Assembly: GCF_003003995.1 (NCBI RefSeq)
Contig: NZ_PVWF01000018.1
Coordinates: 1-57,886 of the forward strand
DNA: 57,886 nt
Source: Pleurocapsa sp. CCALA 161
GTDB lineage: Bacteria; Cyanobacteriota; Cyanobacteriia; Cyanobacteriales; Xenococcaceae
Direction: 5' to 3'
Shown piece by piece: positions 10,080-19,568 of this stretch. Each line of letters starts with the position of its first letter. Within the stretch, counting starts at the first letter, position 1. The notes beneath the pieces were generated by a model that was given only the letters and a program-made list of their open reading frames with translations, was not told where the DNA came from and did not search any database. Made by a program: the position numbers and the translations under genes.

Positions 10080-10127
10080 AATGTTAAACTTAACATTCTC
10101 GTCTGGGGCGAACAAGCCGTTCGTCCC
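10079..10127. repeat. two adjacent inverted repeats (REP-like)
   Basis: First a perfect 9-bp palindrome pair (GAATGTTAA/TTAACATTC, 2-nt loop) that starts on the last base of the CAP gene's stop codon. Then an imperfect stem of the GGGGCGAAC..GTTCGTCCC type, which resembles a palindrome dispersed in many cyanobacterial genomes. The first stem may terminate transcription, though the T-tract is poor. Confidence 0.6.
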
Positions 10128-10276
10128 TAAAATCCCTAATTAGCAGCAGTAAGATATTAAGTAATACAAAATAATGCTGTTAGCCAAAGCAAAACTTTAG
10201 AAAATATTATGATTTACCGTTGCCACAATCCTAATTGAGACACTAACGTTAACAAGGACAGTTAGGAATTTCAAAC

Positions 10277-11188
10277 ATGGGAACTATCATCAGCACCGTC
10301 AATATGAAAGGTGGGGTAGGTAAAACTACTCTGACTGTTAATCTGGCTACTTGTTTAGCACAAAGACATAACAAGCGAGTATTGGTTTTAGATTTAGATT
10401 CACAAATCAGCGCCACCTTAAGCTTGCTTTCGCCCCATGATTTTGCCAAGTTACGCAAGAAAAAGCATACCTTAAGCTATTTGCTAGAAAATGCGATCGA
10501 TCCCAATCCTTGGAGTAAATTAAATGTCGATGACATCATCGTCCCTCAGATTTGTGGGATTCACGGCTTAGAATTGCTGCCAGGAGACATTGAACTTTAT
10601 GATGAGTATCAAGTTTCACAAATGCTCCATCAACAGGCGATCGCTAAAGATGAACAAGAGTTTCAAAAGGTTTGGGACGATTTTGAACGGGTTTTAATTC
10701 GACAAATTCTTGATCCAGTAGTTGACTATTATGATTTTATTATTCTTGATTGCGCTCCTGGTTATAATTTATTGACTCGGAGTGGAATTGCTGCCAGCGA
10801 TTTTTATTTACTGCCTGCTCGACCAGAACCTCTATCTTTAGTGGGTATGCAGCTATTAGAAAGAAGAATTGCTAAACTGAAAGAAAGTCATAAAAATACC
10901 CACCCTGTCAAGGTTCAACTTTTGGGAATTGTTTTTATTCTTTCGGCTGGGGGGTTAATGGGCAGGTATTATAAACAGGTGATGAAACGGGTTGAAGACG
11001 ACTTTCTACCCGAACAACTGTTTAATCAATCAATTCCGATGGATGTCAACGTGGCTAAAGCAGTTGATTTATTTACGCCTGTTTCTGTAGCTATGCCCAA
11101 CTCAGGAGGGTCAAAAGCATTTATGAAATTAAGTGATGAATTGTTGGCTAAAACGACAGTTAAACAAGAGTTAGCTGCTGTAACTTGA
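10277..11188 (+). CDS. ParA/MinD-family ATPase
   Basis: A 303-residue P-loop ATPase. The deviant Walker A KGGVGKTT is at residues 11-18, Walker A' is LVLDLDSQ, and Walker B is FIILDCAPG. The family positions DNA, plasmids or protein complexes by ATP-dependent dimerisation on the nucleoid. No parB or centromere-like repeat lies nearby, so this is not a standard partition locus. The PEP-synthase-like gene follows four bases after the stop, which implies co-transcription and probably a shared task. Chromosomal Soj, McdA-like and orphan ParA are all possible; the cargo cannot be named from the sequence. Confidence 0.88.
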   Translation: MGTIISTVNMKGGVGKTTLTVNLATCLAQRHNKRVLVLDLDSQISATLSLLSPHDFAKLRKKKHTLSYLLENAIDPNPWSKLNVDDIIVPQICGIHGLELLPGDIELYDEYQVSQMLHQQAIAKDEQEFQKVWDDFERVLIRQILDPVVDYYDFIILDCAPGYNLLTRSGIAASDFYLLPARPEPLSLVGMQLLERRIAKLKESHKNTHPVKVQLLGIVFILSAGGLMGRYYKQVMKRVEDDFLPEQLFNQSIPMDVNVAKAVDLFTPVSVAMPNSGGSKAFMKLSDELLAKTTVKQELAAVT

Positions 11189-11192
11189 TGTT

Positions 11193-13433
11193 TTGAAAGA
11201 TATTTATTGGCTTTCTCAAATTCAATATGCAGAACAAGCGTTGGTTGGGAATAAACTATTTATTCTCAGCCAATTACTTCAAGATGGATATCCGATCGTA
11301 CCTGGGTTTGTTTTAGGGAACAATCTATGGCGCAAGTTTTTACAACTGATTGATGCGTCTTTGTTGACTACAAACGATCAAGATTATCGTAGTAGACAAG
11401 CTTTCGCGAGAAATAGTCGGCAGATTATTCAGCAGACTACCATACCGCAAATATGGCAAACAGAAATATTTCAGGCGGCACAACAGTTAAATTCTCCTGG
11501 TTTAATTCTGCAACCCTTCGTCACTACTCCCGATCACCACAAGATTAGAGAAAATACATTATGGCGATCGCATACCTGTAACTGTAATGGTGAAGCTTTA
11601 AATACAGCACTCAAATCAGTTTGGTCAGAGTTATTTAGTGCCAGCAGTCTAATTTATTGGCAGAAATTAGGCTTAAGCTACGATCTGATCGATTTAGCCG
11701 TATTAGTCAGACCTATTAAAAGTGCTTATGCTTCAGGGACTGTGGAAATTAGCGATGATTTTATTGAAATAAAAGCCAATTGGGGTTTAGAGTATAGCCT
11801 CCTGCAAGGAGATACTGAAGCAGATGAATATTATCTAGACCGCGATCTCAAGCAAATCATTTCTCAACACTTAGGACAAAAAAATTACGCCTATCGGGCA
11901 AAAAATGTTAGTCTATCTGCACCGCTTGATGAATGCTTAGAAGCATATCTCCCTGCCGATCATCTGGCTGCAACCTATGTCCTCGATCCTAAAGCGATCG
12001 CTCAATTAATTGAGCTTACTCAAAATATACTCGAACAACAGTCTGAGATCAAATATATCGTTTGGAATGCCTTTAACTCATCATTAAATGCAAATGCGCC
12101 ACTTCATTTTTACTGTACTCAGTTGAGCGATCTCTTAATTTCCCATAGCGCTATAGCTGATAAGATCGTGCAGAATCTTTCTTTACCTAAGATAGCGCCT
12201 TTACTTTCTGGGATGGCAGTATCCCCTGGTACTATTCAAGCAGAGATAGCTGTTATTCCGGATCTAATTCATCTTCCACCAATTGCTCCTGGTTCGATTT
12301 TAGTAACCAAAGTAATCGATCCTCAACACGTCAGTTTAATCAAACAGGTCAAAGGAATTATTACTGAGATTGGCGGGAGAAATAGCCATGCTGCCATAGT
12401 TGCAAGGGAACTTGGTATTCCAGCGATCGCCAATGCCTCTAATGCTAGTAAAATCCTGCATCATGGCGATCGCATCTTACTCAATGGGGATGATGGTCGG
12501 GTTTATCCTGCTACGGATGATTACCAAGTCAGTTCTCCTGCGTTAAAAGGCATACTGTCTCCCACCTATCCCATTGCGACGAAACTAATGGTAAATCTTG
12601 CTCAACCAGAGAGTATTGCTGGTGCATCAAAACTGCCGATCGATGGGGTGGGATTATTACGTTCAGAGTTGATGATGACAGATTTATTCTCTTCTCAGGT
12701 TTTAGCCCAGTGGCAGGAATCTTTCCAAAGGCAGTTGGTGTCAACTTTATGTAACTATTTGCGCCAGTTTGCTGTGGCATTTTTTCCTCGTCCTGTCTTC
12801 TATCGCTCTCTAGATTTATCTGGTCAAAACTCACTTAATCCAGTTTTGGGCGATCGCGGAGTCTATAGATATATCAGCGATCCTACTTTATTCGATCTGG
12901 AGTTGGAAGCGTTACAAACCATTGCCGCAGAAGGTCATCACAATATCAATTTAATTTTGCCTTTTGTACGTAGCGTTGACGAATTTAAGTTTTGTTATCA
13001 TCGTTTAGAAAACATTGGCTTAACTATTCAAGATTCCTTTCAAGTCTGGATTATGGCGGAAGTCCCTTCTGTTATTATGTTGCTGCCTGAATATATTCGC
13101 GCTGGAGTTCAGGGGATTGCCATTGGCACTAACGATTTAACTCAATTACTTTTAGGTGTTGATCGAGAACGAAACCAGTTTAGCGATCGCGGTTTAAATG
13201 CTAATCATCCAGCTATGCATAAAGCGATCGCCCAATTGATTAAAACTGCTCATGATTACGATCTCGAATGCTGTATTTGTGGTCAAGCACCAGTAGAACA
13301 CCCCGATTTAATCGATAAGCTAGTTCAGTGGGGAATTGATATCATTTCCGTCGAACCCGATGCTATTGCTCAAACTTATAAAGCGATCGCTCGTGCGGAA
13401 AAGCGCATGATTCTAGATGAACGACGCAATTAA
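11193..13433 (+). CDS. PEP-utilising enzyme (phosphoenolpyruvate synthase-like), divergent N-terminal domain
   Basis: A 746-residue protein with the order of PEP synthase/PPDK. The N-terminal ATP-grasp-like region (about 1-330) starts with a recognisable LVGNKL..LLQDGYPIVPGFVL but is otherwise strongly diverged. The swivelling phosphohistidine domain (about 335-430) has GGRNSHAAIVARELGIPAI, His active. The C-terminal PEP barrel has GVGLLRSELM, IGTNDLTQLLLGVDR and CICGQAP with the catalytic Cys. PpsA is somewhat longer, and the usual 'LQARP' end of the ATP-grasp domain is not recognisable. The start is TTG, since no ATG or GTG fits between the upstream in-frame stop and residue 1. It is coupled to the ParA gene. 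The true substrate may not be pyruvate. Confidence 0.8.
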   Translation: MKDIYWLSQIQYAEQALVGNKLFILSQLLQDGYPIVPGFVLGNNLWRKFLQLIDASLLTTNDQDYRSRQAFARNSRQIIQQTTIPQIWQTEIFQAAQQLNSPGLILQPFVTTPDHHKIRENTLWRSHTCNCNGEALNTALKSVWSELFSASSLIYWQKLGLSYDLIDLAVLVRPIKSAYASGTVEISDDFIEIKANWGLEYSLLQGDTEADEYYLDRDLKQIISQHLGQKNYAYRAKNVSLSAPLDECLEAYLPADHLAATYVLDPKAIAQLIELTQNILEQQSEIKYIVWNAFNSSLNANAPLHFYCTQLSDLLISHSAIADKIVQNLSLPKIAPLLSGMAVSPGTIQAEIAVIPDLIHLPPIAPGSILVTKVIDPQHVSLIKQVKGIITEIGGRNSHAAIVARELGIPAIANASNASKILHHGDRILLNGDDGRVYPATDDYQVSSPALKGILSPTYPIATKLMVNLAQPESIAGASKLPIDGVGLLRSELMMTDLFSSQVLAQWQESFQRQLVSTLCNYLRQFAVAFFPRPVFYRSLDLSGQNSLNPVLGDRGVYRYISDPTLFDLELEALQTIAAEGHHNINLILPFVRSVDEFKFCYHRLENIGLTIQDSFQVWIMAEVPSVIMLLPEYIRAGVQGIAIGTNDLTQLLLGVDRERNQFSDRGLNANHPAMHKAIAQLIKTAHDYDLECCICGQAPVEHPDLIDKLVQWGIDIISVEPDAIAQTYKAIARAEKRMILDERRN

Positions 13434-13447
13434 TAATTAATTATCAA

Positions 13448-13894
13448 TTACAAATTACAGTGGATTTGAGTTACTTGATGACGATAGCGGAACATATCTT
13501 TGAGTCGTAAATCGACCCACCAGCCTAAAAGTAACTCGGTGAAAAAGCCACCAGGAATTTCATAGGCGATCGCATCTATTAATCTAGTCTGGTTGCCTTC
13601 TGGGGCAAATTCGTGGCGGTGTATCCAAGATTCCATTGGGCCATCTGTTTGTTCGTCTACAAAAAGGCGATTTGGTATACATTCGATATGAGTTGCTACC
13701 CAGCGTATGGGAATACCCGCCAAGGAGAGTCGAAACTCGCTAATTGCCCCGACTTCTAAACCTCCTTCACGGCGGATAACCTTTACTGGTTGCCAAGGAG
13801 GAGTCAACAAATTGAGAATATCAGGACGTTCATAAAACTGCCAAACTGTTTCTATCGGTGCATCGATTACGCTGGTATATCTAAAATTGAGCAT
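13448..13894 (-). CDS. SRPBCC family protein (START/polyketide-cyclase-like)
   Basis: 148 residues with the typical SRPBCC opening YTSVIDAPIETVWQFYERPDILNLLTPP and a C-terminal amphipathic helix (FFTELLLGWWVDLRLKDMF). This helix-grip fold makes a hydrophobic ligand pocket; cyanobacterial members of this subgroup are often labelled 'cell division inhibitor-like' without experimental proof. It converges with the PEP-synthase-like gene (14 bases apart) and stands alone. Ligand and role are unknown. Confidence 0.8.
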   Translation of the reverse strand: MLNFRYTSVIDAPIETVWQFYERPDILNLLTPPWQPVKVIRREGGLEVGAISEFRLSLAGIPIRWVATHIECIPNRLFVDEQTDGPMESWIHRHEFAPEGNQTRLIDAIAYEIPGGFFTELLLGWWVDLRLKDMFRYRHQVTQIHCNL

Positions 13895-14005
13895 TAAAAT
13901 TTAAATAGCTCTAAGCTCTAGGCTGTAAGCTATAAGCTAGGGTTGAACTGTTAGATCGGTGAATTTATCAATACTAATTCGGATTAGACTTATAAATAAT
14001 AAAAT

Positions 14006-14812
14006 ATGGAAACCATTAAGGTTCGTACTTCTAATAATTTTAAAAGACTCCAGGCACGGTTACGAGGGCAGATGGGAAAAGCGATCGGCGATTATCAAAT
14101 GATCGAGAATGGCGATCGCATCATGGTCTGTCTATCTGGCGGAAAGGATTCTTACACGATGCTAGATTTGCTCTTGAGCTTGCAGCGTAAAGCACCTGTA
14201 AGCTTCGATTTATTGGCAGTTAATTTAGATCAGAAGCAACCTGGATTTCCTCAACATGTCTTACCAGAGTATCTTGAGGCTTTAGACGTTCCCTATCGCA
14301 TTGTTGAACAGGATACCTACAGTACAGTTACCAGAATTGTTCCAGCAGGAAAAACCATGTGCGGTTTATGCTCTCGTTTGCGTCGAGGTGTTCTTTATCG
14401 GGTTGCAGCAGAAGAGGGTATTAATAAGATTGCCTTAGGACATCATCGTGATGATATTATCGAGACTTTATTTCTCAATATGTTTTATGGCGGAAAGCTG
14501 AAAGCCATGCCACCCAAGCTGTTGAGTGACGATAGTAGCAATATTGTCATTCGCCCCCTAGCCTACTGTAGTGAGGCAGAAATTCAAAAATATGCCAGCG
14601 CTAGAAACTTTCCGATTATTCCCTGTAATTTATGCGGTAGTCAGGAAAATCTCCAGCGATTACAAATTAAGCAAATGCTGCAAACTTGGGAAAGAGAATC
14701 GCCTGGAAGAATTAATAGTTTATTTAATAGTCTGCAAAATGTTACTCCTTCTCACCTGGCAGATACAGAGTTATTCGATTTTGCTGGATTAGGCAAAACA
14801 AACAGCGATTGA
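14006..14812 (+). CDS. ttcA: tRNA 2-thiocytidine(32) synthetase TtcA
   Basis: Adds sulfur to cytidine 32 of some tRNAs using an Fe-S cluster and ATP. The PP-loop SGGKDS is at residues 44-49 and binds ATP. CxxC pairs Cys119/Cys122 ([11 protein letters not shown]) and Cys207/Cys210 (CNLCGS) agree with the TtcA cluster ligands. The length of 268 is slightly under E. coli TtcA. The ATG at 14006 follows an AT-rich leader without a strong Shine-Dalgarno. It is probably monocistronic. Confidence 0.93.
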   Translation: METIKVRTSNNFKRLQARLRGQMGKAIGDYQMIENGDRIMVCLSGGKDSYTMLDLLLSLQRKAPVSFDLLAVNLDQKQPGFPQHVLPEYLEALDVPYRIVEQDTYSTVTRIVPAGKTMCGLCSRLRRGVLYRVAAEEGINKIALGHHRDDIIETLFLNMFYGGKLKAMPPKLLSDDSSNIVIRPLAYCSEAEIQKYASARNFPIIPCNLCGSQENLQRLQIKQMLQTWERESPGRINSLFNSLQNVTPSHLADTELFDFAGLGKTNSD

Positions 14813-14982
14813 TTGTGAGAATTTCTGGTAAATACAGTTTTGGTAAAGAATCCTTGGTTAGCGCGTCAGATTTGCTCAACAGTTAAAACTTTACTTCTAT
14901 CAAAAGAAAGTTTTTCTGCCTACGGAAGCTTGATAGAATGTTGCCTAATAGTTTGATGATTTTAAATCAGGGAGTAAGGCTT

Positions 14983-15465
14983 GTGTTAGACCAGAAAGCA
15001 AAAAAAACAATGCTGCGGAAAATTCCTCATGGACTCTACATTTGTGGTGTCAAGGAAGGAGAGGAAATGAATGGTTTTACAGTTAGCTGGTTAATGCAAT
15101 CATCTTTTGAACCCCCTTTGGTAGTTAACTGCGTCAAAAAAGGCACTATTTCCCATGAAATGATTAGCAATACTCAGGTTTTTGCGATTAGTTTTCTTGA
15201 ATCAACACAAAAAGATTTAGCAGCATCTTTCTTTAAACCTAAAACTCGCGTGGGCAATAAATTTGAGAACGTCGAATTTTATGAAGGAGAAGCAACAGGC
15301 TGTCCGATTATCCAGGACTCACTGGGATATATTGAATGTAAGGTAGTTGGTACAGTAGAAGAAGGCGACCACACAGTTTATGTTGGGGAAGTAATTGCCT
15401 CGGGAATTCATCGTGAAGGGGAGCAGCTATTATTATCTAGTACTGGCTGGGAATACGGTGGCTAA
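14983..15465 (+). CDS. flavin reductase-like domain protein
   Basis: A single flavin-reductase-like (FMN-binding split-barrel) domain, similar to the C-terminal module of cyanobacterial flavodiiron proteins, with MLRKIPHGLYICGV, NGFTVSWLMQSSFEPPLV and CPIIQDSLGYIECKV motifs. I prefer the GTG at 14983 (160 residues, MLDQKAKKTML) because GGAG lies 8 bases upstream. An ATG at 14938 would add 15 residues that do not look conserved. Likely an NAD(P)H:flavin oxidoreductase; the partner is unknown. A clear terminator follows. Confidence 0.85.
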   Translation: MLDQKAKKTMLRKIPHGLYICGVKEGEEMNGFTVSWLMQSSFEPPLVVNCVKKGTISHEMISNTQVFAISFLESTQKDLAASFFKPKTRVGNKFENVEFYEGEATGCPIIQDSLGYIECKVVGTVEEGDHTVYVGEVIASGIHREGEQLLLSSTGWEYGG

Positions 15466-15498
15466 CTCGATCTGTTAAATTTTATTTAGACTAAGTAA

Positions 15499-15523
15499 AG
15501 CCCTATGCTCAGGGCTATTTTTA
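15499..15523 (+). terminator. rho-independent terminator
   Basis: Stem AGCCCT/AGGGCT with a 6-nt loop followed by ATTTTT, 34 bases after the flavin-reductase-like gene. Confidence 0.8.
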
Positions 15524-15606
15524 ACAGTCAGTATTTATAGTAAAGATGGGTGTAAATAGAGTAACCATTTGATTTAATTTGAAACCCCTGCGATATCTGA
15601 CTCGCT

Positions 15607-15637
15607 ACTTGTTACTTGTTACTTGTTACTTGTTACT
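15607..15637. repeat. heptanucleotide tandem repeat
   Basis: The unit acttgtt occurs four times plus a partial copy, between the flavin-reductase-like gene and gloA. Confidence 0.85.
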
Positions 15638-15659
15638 CGCTACTTACAACAAAGCATTA

Positions 15660-16064
15660 CTAGTTCTTTGCCGATCCTTGCGTGCCAAGCTGAATTAACT
15701 CAATTTTATAACCATCAGGATCTTCGACAAAAGCAATAACGGTGCTACCATGCTTCATCGGCCCAGGCTCACGACTCACTTTTCCCCCTTGAGCTTTAAT
15801 GCGATCGCAAGTACCATAAATATCATCAACACCCAAGGCAATATGACCATAGCCTTTACCCAAGTCGTATTCTGACACGCCCCAATTGTAGGTAAGCTCA
15901 ATAACCGTGTTGTCTTTCTCCGCTCCATAGCCCACAAATGCTAGGGTAAACTCGCCCCCAGGGTAATCTTTACGCCGTAAAAGTTCCATCCCCAAAAGAT
16001 CGCAATAGAAAGCAATAGATCGATCTAAATCTCCTACTCGCAACATAGTATGTAGCATTTTCAT
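15660..16064 (-). CDS. gloA: lactoylglutathione lyase (glyoxalase I)
   Basis: Converts the methylglyoxal-glutathione hemithioacetal to S-lactoylglutathione. With the start at 16064 the protein is 134 residues, and all four metal ligands fall at the positions of E. coli GlxI: His5, Glu56, His74 and Glu122. AAGGAG lies about 8 bases before this ATG; an upstream TTG would overlap that ribosome-binding site and is unlikely. The lack of the long eukaryotic insertions suggests the Ni/Co-type bacterial enzyme. Confidence 0.95.
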   Translation of the reverse strand: MKMLHTMLRVGDLDRSIAFYCDLLGMELLRRKDYPGGEFTLAFVGYGAEKDNTVIELTYNWGVSEYDLGKGYGHIALGVDDIYGTCDRIKAQGGKVSREPGPMKHGSTVIAFVEDPDGYKIELIQLGTQGSAKN

Positions 16065-16147
16065 GTTTATTTTCTCCTTGTTCAATAATCCTTAAGTAAT
16101 ATTTAGACTAGCGAATAACCCTAGAGATTTCTGGGAGGAAAGAAAAT

Positions 16148-16750
16148 TTACAGAGGAATTAATTCAGGAAAATTAAGCAATAGTTGTTCACCATCAAGTT
16201 CATCTCCTAACCTAGCGGGAGAAAAATGGATTTGAATTGCCCGCAGCTTTTCTTGGTAGTGCAAATTAATTAAAGCTTTGAGACCATATTCTAATGCTTC
16301 AACGTCTGCGAGATTGTTTTCTAAATCTGGCGATTCTCCTTCAAAAGCAACAATTAGCATAATTACTAAATTACGAGTTACAGGTAAAGATAGAGGCTCA
16401 TCATCAGTAACAGATTCAGCAGTATCTATGCCGCTTAAATACCTTTGAGCAGAATCAGTAAAAAGTTCGTTAACATAATCTCCTGCTTCTCCTTCATCCC
16501 AAAAAACATCCCCTTCATTCCCTACCGATTGCCAATATTCGCTCATCTGGAGTAGCTCTTGAACTAGGGAAACTAAACCCTCCCCCAGCACAGCTAAATC
16601 TCCGTCAGCTTCTACTGATTCTCTAGCAACACGATTGAGAGTACCAAGCAGAGGAGCAATTTCTGAACCTGCCATGTGGATAAAGATGCGGGATACCACA
16701 AAGCGAGTTTTACCACTAAACTGGGAAATGCGATCGCGCCAAGAAGTCAT
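16148..16750 (-). CDS. DUF1517-like cyanobacterial protein
   Basis: 200 residues, no signal peptide or membrane segment. The second half (LLQMSEYWQSVGNEG.., NLVIMLIVAFEGE, LRAIQIHFSPARLGDELDGEQLL..FPEL) follows the pattern of the C-terminal half of DUF1517 proteins of cyanobacteria and plastids. The glycine-rich and membrane part of full DUF1517 proteins is absent. Function is unknown. It lies 64 bases upstream of an uncharacterised interval before gloA on the same strand and may be co-transcribed with gloA. Confidence 0.6.
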   Translation of the reverse strand: MTSWRDRISQFSGKTRFVVSRIFIHMAGSEIAPLLGTLNRVARESVEADGDLAVLGEGLVSLVQELLQMSEYWQSVGNEGDVFWDEGEAGDYVNELFTDSAQRYLSGIDTAESVTDDEPLSLPVTRNLVIMLIVAFEGESPDLENNLADVEALEYGLKALINLHYQEKLRAIQIHFSPARLGDELDGEQLLLNFPELIPL

Positions 16751-16858
16751 AATGCTTATACTAAAGAATACTTAATTAAACTACCATTTTTATGGTGGCA
16801 AGCTAGATTATCGTTAAAATTGGGGCGAATTGTTAGCTCCTAATTTGCTCGCATAGTC

Positions 16859-18067
16859 ATGAAAATTTTATTTTTACATCCCAACTTTCCTGCTCAATTT
16901 CGCCACCTAGCTACAGTTTTGGGTAAAGACCCTCAAAATACAGTAGTTTACGCCACGAATCGCCTTGAAGGGAGTATTCCAGGGGTTAATAAGGTGGTAT
17001 ATGAAAAGTCTCGCGCTGCTCGTCCTGAGACTCATCATTACGTTAGACCGTTAGAAAATGCTGTTTTAGAAGCTCAAGGGGTCTATCGAGTCGCCCAGAA
17101 GTTGAAAGACCAGGGTTTTTATCCCGATGTAGTTTATGGTCATTCGGGATGGGGACCAACTTTGTTTATGAAAGATATTTTTCCCCAAGCAACTCTACTT
17201 TGCTATTTTGAATGGTATTACAATGCTTATGGGTCGGATGCCAACTTTGACCCCAGTGATCCCATTAATGCAGATGATGAAGCCCGAATTCGCACGAAAA
17301 ATGCGCCAATATTACTAGATTTGGTTAGTTGCGACCGTGGTTTATCCCCTACTGCTTGGCAGCGATCGCAATTTCCCCCAGAATTTCAAAGTAAGATTAA
17401 AGTCCACCATGACGGCATTGATACTAGCTATTTTCGACCAATGCCAGAAGCCAAACTAAATCTGGCGCGAATTAATCTCGACCTCACCGCAGCTGAGGAA
17501 ATTGTCACCTATGTCGCACGAGGTATGGAACCTTATCGAGGCTTCCCTCAGTTAATTGAAGCTATTTATCTCCTGCAACAACAACGACCCCAGTGTCACT
17601 TTGTCATTGTCGGTAAAAATCGCGTGGCTTATGGTAAAACTTTGCCTGATGGTAAAACCTATAAAGATGTCATGCTAGAAAAATTTCCTGTGGATCTGAG
17701 TCGAGTCCACTTTACCGATCTATTGCCTTATGACGAATATCTCCAAGTACTACAAGCTTCCTCAGCGCATATTTACCTAACTCGTCCTTTTGTTCTGTCT
17801 TGGTCAATGCTTGAAGCCTTATCTACAGGCTGTGTAATTGTTGCTTCTGATACTGCCCCTGTAACAGAGGTGATTGAGGATAATGTTAACGGTTTACTAG
17901 TAGATTTCTTCTCTCCTCAACAAACATGCGATCGTGTCATTGAAGCTTTAGAGCATCCCGAACAGATGGCAATAATCCGCACTCAAGCTAGAAAAACTAT
18001 TTTGGAAAAATATGACTTAGTTAAGTTACTTCCTCAACACTTACAATGGGTTCAAGATTTAGTTTAA
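16859..18067 (+). CDS. glycosyltransferase family 4 protein
   Basis: A 402-residue GT-B enzyme. The N-terminal Rossmann half opens MKILFLHPNFPAQFRHLA, and the C-terminal half has YVARGMEPYRGFPQLIEA, HFVIVGKNRVAYG and the sugar-nucleotide site LTRPFVLSWSMLEALSTGCVIVASDTAPVTEVI, with the E of the EX7E motif. The soluble form suggests cytoplasmic transfer of a sugar to a glycan or lipid precursor. The short MKILFLHPNFPAQF start is typical of a cyanobacterial subgroup. Acceptor and donor are unknown. Confidence 0.88.
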   Translation: MKILFLHPNFPAQFRHLATVLGKDPQNTVVYATNRLEGSIPGVNKVVYEKSRAARPETHHYVRPLENAVLEAQGVYRVAQKLKDQGFYPDVVYGHSGWGPTLFMKDIFPQATLLCYFEWYYNAYGSDANFDPSDPINADDEARIRTKNAPILLDLVSCDRGLSPTAWQRSQFPPEFQSKIKVHHDGIDTSYFRPMPEAKLNLARINLDLTAAEEIVTYVARGMEPYRGFPQLIEAIYLLQQQRPQCHFVIVGKNRVAYGKTLPDGKTYKDVMLEKFPVDLSRVHFTDLLPYDEYLQVLQASSAHIYLTRPFVLSWSMLEALSTGCVIVASDTAPVTEVIEDNVNGLLVDFFSPQQTCDRVIEALEHPEQMAIIRTQARKTILEKYDLVKLLPQHLQWVQDLV

Positions 18068-18101
18068 GCTAAGTTATCAAGAATTAAATGAGTGAGCGCT
18101 A

Positions 18102-18674
18102 ATGAAGAATAGAGCCAAGGCAAAATTGAGAAAGCTTGAATTATGGTTTGAAAACTTAATTTGGAATTTCCGCTTCTTCATCTTAATTCCCGTTATCTTT
18201 AGTTTACTCAGTGCCTTACGCCTAATTTTTATTGGCACAATGGATATTGGGGCAGGATTATCTATAGCTTTAGATTATCAAGATCCTGAAGGGAGCAAGA
18301 CAATTCAAACAGTTGCTTTTATTATCGGTGGAGTAGACTATTACTTAATTGGTATTGTCCTTTTGATTTTTGCATTTGGGATCTATGAATTATTTATTTC
18401 AGAAATAGAAATTAAGCATCAAGATGATTCAAGCATTCTCCAAAGTAACAGTTTAGAGGAATTAAAAGGTAAGCTAGTTAATGTGATTGTAGTGGCGTTG
18501 ATTGTTAGTTTATTTAAACAAATGCTAAGTATTGAAATTGGCAAACTTAGCGATATAATTTATATTGCTTTAGCAATTTTATTAATTTCTATTAGTCAAT
18601 ATTTATTACACTTGAGCCATACAAAATCTATCATACATACACCAAAGAGCGATCGCCTCACTACTCACGAGTAA
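18102..18674 (+). CDS. YqhA/UPF0114 family membrane protein
   Basis: 190 residues with hydrophobic segments at about 23-45, 70-95, 125-145 and 155-172. The motif FENLIWNFRFFILIPVIFSLL and the DYYLIGIVLLIFAFGIYELF segment match the UPF0114/YqhA family. Function is unproven. It follows the GT4 gene by 34 bases on the same strand and may share its transcript. Confidence 0.8.
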   Translation: MKNRAKAKLRKLELWFENLIWNFRFFILIPVIFSLLSALRLIFIGTMDIGAGLSIALDYQDPEGSKTIQTVAFIIGGVDYYLIGIVLLIFAFGIYELFISEIEIKHQDDSSILQSNSLEELKGKLVNVIVVALIVSLFKQMLSIEIGKLSDIIYIALAILLISISQYLLHLSHTKSIIHTPKSDRLTTHE

Positions 18675-18710
18675 TAGTAAATCCGTTTCGTATAGGTTAC
18701 TTGAAAAAAT

Positions 18711-18752
18711 GAGTAACAAGTAATAAGTAACGAGTAATAAGTAATAAGTATT
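18711..18752. repeat. degenerate heptanucleotide tandem repeat
   Basis: About six copies of a unit like aagtaat with c/t and g/a variants. The rest of the 292-bp gap (18675-18966) is AT-rich and shows nothing else. Confidence 0.8.
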
Positions 18753-18966
18753 AGTTATTCTGATCTTATCACCAAATTTTTACGCACACATTAAACATTA
18801 TTTTTGCCAAGCGGATTTGGTACAAACTAAACTTTGAAGAAGGACAAAAAAAGGGATCAAAAGGTTGCCCAATTGTTCCCCATGCATTGCTCTAACTCTC
18901 ACCTAATCAGCCAGACAAGTTTTACTGTTTCATCTTATTTTCTAGTAGTATTTAGTAGTTAATTGA

Positions 18967-19326
18967 CTACTCTTCTTCTATTACTTGACGAATACGTTGT
19001 TCCAACCGATCTAAATCCAAACCACCTTCATCACGATTGATTCGGCGCACAGTACCATTAATTTGACTTAAATCACTAAGTAAATCCCGCAAGATTTCTT
19101 GCTGTTGTCGAGATTGAGTAATTTCTTTTGGTTCTTGAACAATATCCCGCACAATAGTTGATTCAGAACGAGATGCTACTATTGGTGACTGTTCACCTTC
19201 TAAATGCACAAAGGTACGCCTTCCCGAACCTCTTTCTTCTTCAATTGGTACTAAAGCAGTAACGCGATCGCTACGCACATATTTACCAAACCCCAGGGGA
19301 ACTAGTACCGCTGACTGTATTTTCAT
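18967..19326 (-). CDS. RemA-like (DUF370) protein
   Basis: 119 residues. The N-terminal 60 (VLVPLGFGKYVRSDRVTALVPIEEERGSGRRTFVHL..SPIVASRSESTIVRDI) follows the DUF370/RemA fold pattern: an N-terminal I.IGFGN-like strand, a GRRT turn and the late strand with SR.E. RemA of Bacillus binds DNA and controls matrix genes. The C-terminal extension (about 65-119), probably helical and charged, is not in RemA. Whether the cyanobacterial protein binds DNA is not shown. It is monocistronic. Confidence 0.7.
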   Translation of the reverse strand: MKIQSAVLVPLGFGKYVRSDRVTALVPIEEERGSGRRTFVHLEGEQSPIVASRSESTIVRDIVQEPKEITQSRQQQEILRDLLSDLSQINGTVRRINRDEGGLDLDRLEQRIRQVIEEE

Positions 19327-19568
19327 AAAATATTTCTAAGTTGCAGATATATACTCATTTATTGTGCTGCATTGATATTATTATAAAAAACTTGAACAGC
19401 ATGTCATATATAGTTTTCACCTATTTTAGATAGTGATTTCTTCTCTGTCATCAACTTAAGTTTTCTGCTAGTTTTTTAGATGACTATTATGAGAATAAAT
19501 CTTTAGATAGAAGCGATCGCCTTACTAATTAACTTAAGTTCTATTAAAGTTATTAACAAATATTTTTG

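Noticed and set aside
10277-11188. Plasmid partition locus
   Set aside because: There is no parB, no iterons and no replication gene; the region is surrounded by chromosomal housekeeping genes.
14571-14792. Plus-strand 73-residue frame in ttcA
   Set aside because: Alternate frame of ttcA; ttcA motifs are complete in its own frame.
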